The position numbers and the translations under genes were made by a program. Shown one piece after another: positions 24,783 to 34,926 of a stretch of DNA of 64,000 bases; positions within the stretch are counted from its first letter, which is position 1; the number at the start of each line of letters is the position of its first letter. Source of the stretch: Branchiostoma lanceolatum (lineage: Eukaryota > Chordata > Leptocardii > Amphioxiformes > Branchiostomatidae); NCBI RefSeq assembly GCF_035083965.1, contig NC_089737.1, forward strand, positions 16,283,529 to 16,347,528, given 5' to 3'. The notes beneath the pieces are model-generated. The model was not told the DNA's origin and searched no databases. It saw nothing but the letters and a program-made list of their open reading frames with translations.

Positions 24783-27700
24783 ATGGAGTGGCAGGCAGAG
24801 GGCGCTGCTGCACCGGACGCGCAGCCGAAGGAGGAGGGTTCGCAGTACGACCACCTGATCGAGGTGTTCCTGCTGTACCAGTGTCGCGTCTGTCAGTTCA
24901 GCAGCGTGGAGAGCAAGAACAGCATCCTCTCGCACATCAGGTGGGTAACCAAGGTAACCAGAACAGCATCCTCTCGCACATCAGGTGGGAAAGCTGCTAC
25001 TGATGCTGGGGGGTCGGGGGTTCGAATCCCAGCTTAGGGCACACCAATTTAATTTTTTGATAAACGGATTTTTATTTCCCCCCCCCCCCCCCCCCCAAAA
25101 AATTTTAGAAAAAGAAAAATCATGAAAACAGAAGGCTGGGCCAGCCTTCTGTTTCCATGATTTTTTTTTTCCAAAATTTTTTTTTTTTGGAAAATAAAAA
25201 TCCGTTTACCAAGAAATTAAATTGGACACTAACCTTACTGAAGTGAAGGAAATCCAGTCCCTGATGGAGGATAGAGTGGAATGGAGGAAGTTTTCAAGCT
25301 TGGTTCGAGCGAGAGCTCGACCAAAGTAAAGTAAGTAGTAAATTGGTGTGGCCTTATGGAGGCCTGCCTGTCCTTTTGCATTGACCAAAATCAGCTGTTA
25401 AGATTTCATATAATTCATAGGCTGCTCAATATGACGGTAGAGAAGAATCATGGTATTCTAGGTATAGCGTACTTAGCATTTAGCATGAATCAAAGCCAGC
25501 CTGCCATTCTGATTTGGCGAAGAGTGTTGACGGTATGGAAAAGTATGATTTTAAAGTCAACAAAACACTCGAAACGTTAAGAAATTTGTTCTTTTTCCTG
25601 GAAATTTTGTTCAGCAGTTTGTCAAATATTTGGTCTCTCAGTGGTTGCTCAGCAGTCTTAGCCTCCACTCGAAAGGCAGGTCTGAGATGAATTTTCTGTT
25701 CCTCCCTCAGGACCAAACACTAAGGAGGATGGCACCCTGCAGGAGGTTGAGCTGTTCTCCATCATTATTATTCTCAAAGGGGAGAACTTTGGAAATGATT
25801 CTTCCTATGGCCAGCATAGCTTAGCTTAACAGTGTAGACTAACAGGTCTGATATGATATTTGTCCTTCCCTCCTCAGAACCAAGCACTGTAAGTCCGACG
25901 GCACCCTGCAGGAGGTTGAGCTGTTCTCGGCCTCCATCATTATGTTTGGGGAGAACTTTGGAAACAATTCTTCCTATGGCCAGCATAGTTAATAAGTTAG
26001 CCTGGTAGAGACTAGGGCAGTGTAGCTTAACAGGTCTGATATGATATTTTTCCTTCCCTCCTCAGGACCAAGCACTGTAAGTCCGACGGCACCCTGCAGG
26101 AGGTTGAGCTGTTCTCGGCCTCCATCTCCGTGTTCGGCGAGAACTTCGCCAACACGCTCAGCGGCGGCGCAAGGCCCCACACCTCCGACAGGAACTCATC
26201 AGGCAGGGAGGCGCTGAACCTAGGCAGCTCCCCCGGAAGGTTTGTCACCAAGGCAACCGTCAAGGCTGTGCGGGAGGTGATTGACACGAGCTCGTTAAAA
26301 TCTGCAAAGTCTCAGAAATCCGGGAAACACGCAGACGGGGAGGAAACTTACCGTTTCCTTGGCAACAGCGATGACGAGGAGGTGAGTGACCTTGGGAAGG
26401 ACAAAGACCCCGACTACCGACCTTCAGGCGTGCGTAGAACGATCGCTGTGTATGAAAGCGATGATGATGTCATTGATGATGTCATCGAAGACAACGATGA
26501 TGAAGGCGAGAACCACTCATATCCTCTCAAGAAAAGGGTCAGAAGGTCAAAGGTCGCTGACCCGGAAGAAGCAGAGAAAGCAGAGGATGATGGGATAGAG
26601 AAGGAGGCCGCGGGGTCGGGGGTCAGGACGCGGCGGGGCCGGGGGCGACCTCGGAAGCTGAGGATCAGGTTACAGGAGGGGGAGGGCGTGAAGCGGAAGC
26701 GTGGTCGGCCGCGGAAGGCGAAACCCGAGAAGCAGCAGAAGCGGAAGTTTCTGTGCAGCGCGGCCGGGTGCGGCTACCGACCTCTGACCCAGGAGACGCT
26801 CGAGCTGCACCAGAAATGCCACATCGAGGGCGCCGACGACTTCAGGTGCTTCCTGTGCGACCATATCACCAGCAGGTGGTCGTCCATGCACGTCCACATC
26901 AACTACTCTCACAAGAACATGTACTACTGCCAGGTGGGTAAACAAACAAACAAACAAACATGTACTACTGCCAGGTGGGTACCTAAAGTACTAGTTAACA
27001 ACAACAACCATTGTTCCATATTTAGTCTTCTTTAGATTATCAAGTGGACTTTGAAATCTGCAGAGCCATTGATTAATGTAAGGCAAAACCACGCGTTTTG
27101 ATGTTAAGATACACTATCAGAAGATGGAGAAGGCTTGTAATGTACAGTCAAACCTAGCCAACCAACCGGCTCCTGTCTTAGACTACATTAAACAGTCCCG
27201 ACTCTCAGCTAATTTATCTAATTATAACCGTTCCACTTAACCAGAACCTACTTTTTTGCAGTGTCCATACATACATACCCAAATAAACAGCTAAAATTGT
27301 AAAAACTTGCGTAATTTTGTACTCTACATGTTTTTTAAATAATTATTATCTCCATGAAAAATGGAGATATAGTTTTGGGTGTGTCTGTGGGTTTGTCTGT
27401 TTGTGTTTCCGCACCATTCCAGTCAGCATAACTCAAGAACCTCTTGATGGATTACAATGATATTTGGTATGTGGGCAGGTGTTGTGAAGCCGAAATTCAA
27501 GGTCGATTTTGGGCCCCCTGGTATGTGACCTTGGTACTGCAACAGAACTTCAATTTTTGTATCTTTTGACCTGGACGTGCTGTGGTCTTGATTTTTGGAT
27601 GGCAGATAGCTTGTGATGTAATAAAGAAGTGGTGTAGGTTTGGGCCCCCTAGCAGCTTCCTCTGGAACTGCAGGGGCGTTTTTGTGAAAATCTTCTGAGG

Positions 27701-30700
27701 AAAATGTATACTTGCAGTGTTTTCCATTATAAGACTCAAATACATGTAACATGTAGTTTATGGAAAGTGGAGCATCAACAGATTCCAATTATGCAAATAA
27801 ATTCCTAATTTGCATAATTAATGCAAAAACACTGAAATTCATACAATTGGGAAATTATACGACTGTCAATATTGCAACATGTGTAAGTAATATAAAGGTG
27901 TTGATGATTAAGCATTTATTACGATGATTAAGCATATTTTATGTAAATGTGTAAGTCATTTGCATAAATAGAATTGTTCATGGAGATATGAGGTCGCGGA
28001 ACTCTTGTTTCTTCTGTTTTGTGTGTTTGTGCAGGAGTGTGAGTACAGCACGCGCGCCCTCCCCTTCCTGAAGCGGCACATGGCAGACAAACACCTCCAC
28101 TCCGCACTATGTGAGCAGTGTGGCCGCAGCTTCCCTTCAAGCTCTTACCTAGGTTAGTTACTAGTTAGCTAGTAAGTTAGTGATATCAATAACTAGGTTA
28201 TTGAAGAGACCCATGGCAGACAAACACCTCCACTCCGTCCTGTGTGAGCAGTGCGGCCGCAGCTTCCCCTCCAGCTCTTACCTAGGTTAGTTACTAGTTA
28301 GCTGTGTTAGTAAGTGATATCAATAACTAGGTTATTGAAGCGACACATGGCCGACAAACACCTCCACTCCGTCCTGTGTGAGCAGTGCGGCCGCAGCTTC
28401 CCCTCCAGCTCTTACCTAGGTTAGTTACTAGTTGGCTGTGTTAGTTAATGATATCAATAACTAGGTTATTGAAGACATACAACTGTATGATGACAAGTAT
28501 GATCAACCCAGTAAATGAGTTATCATTTCTGATGGAAAGACCCAACTTTGATGCCCCATGATGAGTCTGTTCCCCTTGTCCACAGCCCTGCATGTGATTG
28601 AGGAGCACAAAGACAAGTCCAAAAACAAGTGTCCTCAGTGTAGCTAAGTGTTTTCCTTGCAGGTGTAGGCCTCACTGAGTCTTATATCAATAAACTCTAG
28701 CCAGAGCTCAGTGTAGCATCGTCACAGGTGTAATCCCCGTTCATGCCACATGATGACAGTCTGTCTCCCCCTCCCACAGCCCTGCATGTTATCGAGGAGC
28801 ACGGGGACAAGTCCAAGCACAAGTGTCCTCAGTGCGCCTACACGACGCCGTACGAACACGAGCTGCAGCAGCACCTGACCTGCCACCTGCCGCAGTTCAC
28901 CTGTAAGGTCTGCGGTGAGAAGTTTGCCGCCAAGATGGAGCTGGCAGGGCACATCCAGATCCTGCACCCCGGGGAGAAAATCTTCTTCTGTGACTTCTGC
29001 AGGTTAGACTCAACTTTCAACTCTGACCTCTCATGTCTTTGAACTATGACCCTTCTGCGACTACTGCAAGTTAAATTCAACTTTGAACTCTGACCTCTAA
29101 TGTCTTGGAACTTTTACCCATCTGCTGCAGGTTAGACTCAACTTTCACCTCTGACCTCTAATGCTTTGGAACTCTGACCCTTCTTTGAACTTTGAACTCT
29201 GTCCCTTCTGCGACTTGTGAACTTCTCTACTGCCTGCTGCATAATAGACTCAACTTTCAACTCTGACCTCTCAAGTCTTGGAACACTGACCCTTCTTTGA
29301 GCTTTGAACTCTGTCCCTTCTGCGACCTCTGCAGATCAGATCCTACTTTCATCTCTGACTTGTAAATCTGTTGAACTATGAACTCTCTCCCTCTGACTAC
29401 CTTGGCAGCAGGGATTTTGCACTATATAAATAGATAGGGTAAGCTGTTTTCAGTTCAAACTTATTTCTGAAACTCAGTCTCCTGCCCTGTTTTCCAGCTA
29501 CACCGCGAAGCTGAAGCACCACCTGGAGAACCACATGAACAGTCAGCACACGCCGCGCGGCGTCTTCCCCTGCCCCGACTGTGGGAAGGTCTACAAGACA
29601 CAACATCACATGGACGACCACAGGTAAGGACAGGTGTACTACAGGTGTGATACAGGTAAGGACAGGTGTACTACAGGTGTGATACAGGTAAGGACAGGTG
29701 TACTACAGGTGTGATACAGGTAAGGACAGGTGTACTACAGGTGTGATACAGGTAAGGACAGGTGTACTACAGGTGTGATACAGGTAAGGACAGGTGTACT
29801 ACAGGTGTGATACAGGTAAGGACAGGTGTACTACAGGTGTGATACAGGTAAGGACAGGTGTACTACAGGTGTGATACAGGTAAGGACAGGTGTACTACAG
29901 GTGTGATACAGGTAAGGACAGGTGTACTACAGGTGTGATACAGGTAAGGACAGGTGTACTACAGGTGTGATACAGGTAAGGACAGGTGTACTACAGGTGT
30001 GATACAGGTAAGGACAGGTGTACTACAGGTGTGATACAGGTAAGGACAGGTGTACACATGAACAGTCAGCACACGCCGCGCGGCGTCTTCCCCTGCCCAG
30101 ACTGTGGGAAGGTGTACAAGACACAACATCACATGGACGACCACAGGTACAGATGGATATGTACAGATGCATCTTTCTATAGTTTTCCTTCCAGCCCTCT
30201 TTCTTCAACTTGACCTCTTGCCATATTTTTACTTCAAGATGTCCAAGAATATCATTGGGCTACGCAGAATGAACTGGAGCGGACTCAAAGATAATGATGA
30301 ACTAGTAAAACAGCATGAAAACAGAGTCTGAGAGGAAAGTCTGTACCTTGGTACACACAGTTTAAGGGAGTCAATATAGTCAACATCAACTTTTTCTTCC
30401 AGCTCTTCTTTTTCCTCACGACCTGTCCAAGAACCAGGAAAGAAACAGACGTTTCTTTATCCCAGGCATCTACCTGCTGATCTTTCTAATGTTTCCCTCC
30501 CACACAGACACCATCTAACCACTATCTAATGTTCCCCCTTCAGGCAACGTCAGCACAAGAAGAAACAGGACAAAGCTTACCCGTGCCACTACTGCGACTT
30601 CATCTAACATCTATCTAATGTTCCCCCCCACACACAGACACTCACAGACTCCATCTAACCACTATCTATGTTGCCCTGTTGTCTCACCCCCCTATCTGTT

Positions 30701-33700
30701 CTTCCTACCTTCTCCAGACAACGGCAACACAAGAAAAAGCAGGACAAAGCTTACCCGTGCCACTACTGCGACTTCATCTCCACTTCGCTGCAGGGGATCC
30801 ACCTCCACGAGAAGCAGCGGCACACCCAGCCGACCCCGACGCTACGAATCTACAACTGTGAGCACTGCGACAAGAGCTTTCCCACCAAGAGCAAACGGAC
30901 AAGTAGGTTTTCATTCAGTCAAACCGTACTTATCTATAACTGTCAACACTGCTTCCCTACCAAGAGCAAAAGGAGAATTAACATTTCATCTAATGCTTAA
31001 GGCAACTCCAAGGCAGCTTGGTTTTCTATCTGTGATAGAAAAAATTGTAAATACAACATGTACGGGTTGCAGGATAAAAATTACTTTGTATTTTGTTGTG
31101 ACATGTGTTGTTGTTGTGACATGTGTTGTTGTTGTGTTGATGATGTTGTTGTTGTTGTTGATGTTGTTATTGTTGTTGACAGCTCACATGAAGCAGACCC
31201 ACCTGCGCAGCTACAAGTGTCCGCACTGTGAGTTCTCCTCAGGTGACAAGGCGCACCTCAGGTCCCACCTCATCAAACACCTCAGGTGAGAGTAGGGTAC
31301 TCCTTAATGTTTCAGGAGGTTACCAAACAATCATCATCATCATATCGGGCAGCTTGCCCGGACTAGGGTTGCTCTTTCCCTCCAGGCAACACGGTCCGCC
31401 ATAAGTTGGTCTAGATGTTCAGACTTCGCTCCTACATCCCCAGCAAGTTGGTCTATGTAGGTCATTGGACCAAGCAATAACACTATTGTATTATCTAAAG
31501 CACTGCTTGGCTCAACATGTTTTTCTTCCTTTTTTTGTTGTATACTTTCCCTGGGCAAAACATGTTCAATACAAAGACAGTCCAAACTGACCAACTGACT
31601 TTATCAGTCAGCCACTCAGGGACTGATAGAATCTGGTCATGTAAGCAGGTGGTCACTACAGACCGGATTCTTAATGCTTGTGTCAATGAGACAATCATCT
31701 ACGGGACCACCAAGAAGTGGTTGCAATGGCCAGGTGGTCCTTATGTAGAGGTGGTCACTTGTACAGGTTTGACTGTATATCAATGGCAAGGTGGTCCTTA
31801 TGTACAGGTTTGACTAGTACATGTATATGTATCTCTCTTTGATCCCTCCCCAGTAAGGACCCCGACGACGCGGTAAAGTGCCCCCACTGTAAGCAGGTGT
31901 TCCAGGGCAAGGACGCCGTCAGCGCTCACGTCAAGGACATCCACCCGGGCCTGCCCGTAACCTTCTGTAAGGAATGCAACTTCACTACTAAACACAAGGT
32001 GAGGAGGTCAGGGGGTAAAGGTTACTTAATGTCTGCGGGGTCAAGGGCAATGGTTACTTAACATCTGTGGGGTCAGGGGGTACAGTTTACTTAACACCTG
32101 TAGGGTCAGGGGGTGCTTCACCCTTAAACTCAATGTGAGACAGGGGTCAAGTTACTTGAACCATGGGTTCAGTGGTAATAGTAAAGGTCACTTTGCTCTT
32201 TGCTATCTGTATCCCTTTAGCCTGTATTTACCCTTTGGACTAACACAAGCTTCGTTCAAAGTAGTGGCAGCTGTCTATACACAATGTTATGTACAAGTTG
32301 GGGCATGGAGTTATCACCCTATGGAAGCACCAGGACTGTTACATCATTTGTGAGTTCCTGTTGTGTGTTCCCCTCCCCAGGGCAGTCTGTGGTTATTGAG
32401 TGACAGTTGTGTGTTCCCCTCCCCAGGGCAGTCTGTGGTTATTGAGTGACAGTTGTGTGTTCCCCTCCCCAGGGCAGTCTGTGGTTATTGAGTGACAGTT
32501 GTGTGTTCCCCTCCCCAGGGCAGTCTGTGGTTATTGAGTGACAGTTGTGTGTTCCCCTCCCCAGGGCAGTCTGTGGTTATTGATTGACAGTTGTGTGTTC
32601 TCCTCCCCAGGGCAGCCTGTGGTTAGTGAGTGACAGTTGTGTGTTCTCCTCCCCAGGGCAGTCTGTGGAAGCACCGTGACAGCGTGCACAGCGGGAAGAT
32701 CTTCATGTGCAGCCACTGCGGCAAGCAGCTGAAGACGCTCGACTGCGTGCGGACCCACGAGCGCAACCACTGCCCGGTCATCCACGAGGGCCGGCGCCAC
32801 CGCGTCGTCTACCTCTCCACTGGTCGGGCGAACAGCGCAGCGAACACTGGTACAGAGTCAAGTCAAACTTTAGTGCACAACAATTGAGTTGGGTTTTGGG
32901 GCCCTAGCTAGGCTTGCTACTGGAGCTGGGGGTGGGGGGTCTGAATCCCAGCTTCAGGGGCCCGGCCTGCATGCCCTTTTACGCAGCTGTGTTGATTCCA
33001 CATAATTCGTATCGGGACCACTCACAGAAGAGGGTCTAACCTAGGGCTGCATACAGGTACACAGTACAGGTACTGTACCATGAAAATCGATCAGGTACAG
33101 GTCAAAAATACCAGATCATGAAGTACCGGTGCAGTACCAATATAAATTTACACCAAATACATGTATATGCTTTTTTTGTGACTGATCTTCTAGCCTCATG
33201 GCCTCATACGACGCCAATCATGAACAAAGTGACGCCTACAAAATGCAGGCGCAGAATAATTAACACACAACAGATCTTTCAAGCAAGATCTTTCTTATAG
33301 AGTCAGGACACGATAAAAGTCTGTTGAATATTTGTCTACTTTTGTTGTTTTGTTGTTTCTGAAGATGTGTCGTGAGTGTGTACGGTTGGCCTGAGGTTCT
33401 CCACTACTATCTGCTCACTGTTCCAGGTAATGTTGTTTGTTGTGTACACCTTGTGTTTATTGTTGTTTTGTTGTTACAGAGGAGCGTGAGGAATCGGACC
33501 GTCCCACGGACATGACAGCGCAGACGCAGGACGGTCGGGCTGAACAGTCGAACACTCCGTCAGCCACGACACAGGGAACCACAGGAACAACAGGGAACAT
33601 CTTCTCGCAGGACAACCTGGTGTCCCCCTCCGGGGGGGTCAGCGAAACCACCCCCCTGCCCGGGACAGCAGCGCAGAGGCAGGGGGATAAAGCACGAGAC

Positions 33701-34926
33701 GGCGACGCACCCTTACCGAGACAGGAGTCTGTTGTGATGCGTACAGGGTCGCCGGTACCGGAGGGCTCCGAAGCACGACAGACGGAGTACGCCCCCATCA
33801 GCGAGGCCATGCTGCTTCGGCAGGAGGTGCCGCCGCCGCGGAGCGTTTCCGTCCCGTACACGCGACACGACCTTCCCCGGACCGACGTCCCGCTCACCAT
33901 GACCTTCATGAGGCCGGAGAACATGCTCACCGACAGGAGGTCAGAGTTCAGCGACAGGAGGTCGGAGTTCACCGACAGGAGGTCAGAGTTTGCCGACAGG
34001 AGGTCAGAGTTCACGGAGAGCACGGGAAGCGGGGAACAGCCGAGGACGTTCTCGGCGTACGAGCGACAGGAGACGCAGACCCCCCACGGAGAAAACATGG
34101 ACAGCCGGATGGGAACACTGCAGGCTCACGTGGCACCAGACGGGGTCTGTATTGTGTGTGTGAATAGTTCAGCAATCCACTAGCCTGAAGTCCAGTTAGC
34201 TTAGTTTGCTTCAAACAGTTTCATCCCTGTCAAATCTTAAAATGGCCCCTAGTCTTGTTGGTGGAGTAGCAACCATTAGAGGCAGACGAAAGCTAACAAA
34301 ACTAGACTTTATACCTCTGGTTGGCTTTTTTTAAATAAAATGTGGTGTCTTAGATAATTATTTAAGACACCACATTTTTTGCTATAAATATAATAGCACC
34401 TACATGTACATGCTTCAAATTGTTGAAAATTCATTGAGGTTGCTTTATCCCAGGCAGCTAACCACTGGACTATACAATTTCCCCTCTCCAGGCCTCGCGA
34501 CCGCTGGACCCGCTGGCGTTCGACCGTGACCACTTCGCGCACGTGTACCGGCGCGACTTCCTGCAGCAGCAGCGCGAGATGTTCGAGCGCAGCGGGGTCA
34601 ACGTCCCCACCACAACCCTCATGACCCTGGTTGAACCCGCGGTCCCAGTAAACCTGGCGCAGGACCGGGGGAATCAGGAGAGGCCGGCGGGCGGTGCACC
34701 CAGCAGGGGGTTCGCTAGGGGGAGCAACAGTCCTGCCCGGGACGCGCCACGGGAAACCCCGCCGCTGTCCTCCTTCTCACCTCTGACCCGGTTGCCATGG
34801 GAACCGCTGTCGTTCCAGAGACAGCATCCAAACGTGCAGCCGGCGCACGTGAACCGGGAGCTGAGCCGCGAGGCGGAACTCCTGCTGTCGTTCTCTCAGA
34901 CCCCCGGGGACATGAACATGCAGTAA
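24783..34926 (+). CDS. C2H2 zinc-finger/AT-hook protein, 15 fingers, ZNF335-like layout
   Basis: Eleven coding exons: 24783-24940, 26066-26933, 28035-28152, 28780-29002, 29498-29623, 30718-30902, 31183-31285, 31854-31998, 32657-32849, 33480-34144 and 34492-34926. They join in phase to 1072 residues. The order is an N-terminal finger (YQCRVCQFSSVESKN), an acidic stretch with DYRPSGVRR, and two AT-hook cores (RRGRGRPRKL, KRKRGRPRKA). Then come fourteen further C2H2 fingers of the spaced, non-TGEKPY type, including a SRWSSMHVH finger and FPCPDCGKVYKTQHH. The tail is Ser/Pro/Arg-rich and disordered, with DRRSEF repeats. The order recalls vertebrate ZNF335, a nuclear co-regulator linked to H3K4 methyltransferase complexes; this is layout similarity only. 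Many of its splice junctions carry tandem duplicate copies. Confidence 0.88.
24915..24990. repeat. Two-copy repeat of the zinc-finger gene exon 1 donor
   Basis: agaacagcatcctctcgcac, then atcaggtggg, occurs at the real exon end (to 24940) and again 44 bp downstream, with the linker ggtaaccaaggtaacc between. It is a near-perfect copy of exon end plus donor. Confidence 0.85.
25037..25353. mobile_element. Harbinger-like MITE, TTA target duplication, copy 1
   Basis: It is flanked by TTA (25034-25036 and 25354-25356). The ends are inverted: GGGCACACCAATTTAATTT at the left and AATTGGTGTGGCC at the right. An inner palindrome (aacggatttttattt ... gctgggccagc ... aaataaaaatccgttt) matches the element at 63448-63631. 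About 130 bp of extra sequence sits between the palindrome and the right end. A trinucleotide TTA/TAA duplication suggests the PIF/Harbinger group. Just left of it, gggttcgaatccc looks like a SINE B box. Confidence 0.7.
25690..26130. repeat. Three copies of the zinc-finger gene exon 2 acceptor and exon start
   Basis: Copies at about 25701-25800 and 25868-25985 precede the real junction (exon starts 26066). Each contains the ccctcctcag acceptor and the exon sequence through gcaccctgcaggaggttgag and ggagaactttgg. The period is about 170-190 bp. The first copy is most diverged and the second retains an open frame (QEVELFSASI) for a while. Confidence 0.85.
26915..26985. repeat. Two-copy repeat of the zinc-finger gene exon 2 donor
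   Basis: aacatgtactactgccaggt, then gggta, lies at the real exon end (to 26933) and again at about 26957-26980, joined by a short (aaac)n run. Confidence 0.8.
27335..27690. repeat. Dispersed intronic repeat with the tatctccatgaaaaatgg start, copy 2
   Basis: It begins with a small palindrome (tatctccatgaaaaatggagata) and follows the copy at 8420-8705 over about 270 bp. The next 250 bp contain ATGCAAAT/ATTTGCAT pairs (about 27785-27825), which also accompany other copies near 13765-13800 and 46380-47300. Confidence 0.65.
28075..28470. repeat. Three copies of the zinc-finger gene exon 3 end and donor
   Basis: The real exon end (to 28152) is followed by two further copies at about 28211-28286 and 28345-28420. 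Each carries acatggcagacaaacacctc, gagcagtgtggccgcag and ctcttacctaggttagttac, with a linker gatatcaataactaggttat. The downstream exon parts encode an intact half-finger (CEQCGRSFPSSSYL), but none has a good acceptor in front. They differ from the real exon mostly at silent sites. Confidence 0.9.
28575..28820. repeat. Two copies of the zinc-finger gene exon 4 acceptor and exon start
   Basis: A copy at about 28577-28648 (tccacagccctgcatgtgat, gaggagcacaaagacaagtc) precedes the real exon starting at 28780 by about 195 bp. The copy ends in an in-frame stop soon after tgtcctcagtgtagc. Confidence 0.85.
28985..29345. repeat. Degenerate array of the zinc-finger gene exon 4 donor
   Basis: From the real junction (tgacttctgcaggttagact, exon end 29002), units containing ctgcaggttagactcaac, tttcaactctgacctc and ttggaac recur about five times with a period near 65 bp and steadily rising divergence. 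Confidence 0.75.
29624..30147. repeat. 32-bp minisatellite at the zinc-finger gene exon 5 donor, with a partial exon copy
   Basis: The unit gtaaggacaggtgtactaca, ggtgtgatacag (32 bp) is repeated about 13 times from the donor of exon 5. It is bounded on the right by a copy of the last 90 bp of that exon (30057-30147, from catgaacagtcagcac to gaccacag), again followed by gtacag. The units are nearly identical. Each unit contains a gtaag donor and a tacag acceptor-like end. Confidence 0.92.
30510..30790. repeat. Copies of the zinc-finger gene exon 6 acceptor
   Basis: A 65-bp copy of the exon start (about 30541-30605: ggcaacgtcagcacaagaag ... gactttcatct) precedes the real exon at 30718. The stretch ccatctaaccactatctaat, gttcccc recurs around 30505, 30600 and 30650. 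A diverged copy of the exon end also follows at about 30925-30980. Confidence 0.8.
31340..31475 (-). mobile_element. LINE C-terminal fragment
   Basis: The minus strand reads TYIDQLAGDVGAKSEHLDQL followed by MADRVAWRERATLVRA and a stop. This matches the general form of LINE open reading frame ends, with Tyr-x-Asp, a spacer helix and Asp-Arg-x-x-Trp-Arg. It lies within intron 7 of the 15-finger gene in antisense orientation. Confidence 0.65.
31998..32130. repeat. Degenerate repeats following the zinc-finger gene exon 8 donor
   Basis: Units of about 46-50 bp containing ggtcagggggta, ggttacttaa and tctgtggg recur about three times immediately after the donor at 31999. Confidence 0.65.
32370..32660. 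repeat. 47-bp tandem array of the zinc-finger gene exon 9 acceptor
   Basis: Six units ahead of the real exon (start 32657) each carry ctccccag plus ggcagtctgtgg, the first 12 exon bases, then ttattgagtgacagttgtgt and gttcccctc. The last unit before the exon has drifted (ggcagcctgtggttagtg). Every unit offers a plausible AG acceptor; upstream use would add stops. Confidence 0.92.
33935..34020 (+). repeat. In-frame 21-bp coding repeat (DRRSEF)
   Basis: Within exon 10 of the 15-finger gene, the heptapeptide DRRSEF plus S, T or A is repeated four times (gacaggaggtcagagttc units). It lies in the disordered tail and keeps frame. Confidence 0.85.

Noticed and set aside
25075-25100. Long C run as a biological feature
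   Set aside because: It looks like polymerase slippage or an assembly effect in the A/T-C rich loop of the Harbinger-like MITE; no function is inferred.
33457-34098. 213-codon minus-strand frame
   Set aside because: It is antisense to exon 10 of the 15-finger gene, where GC-rich codons keep the other strand open.
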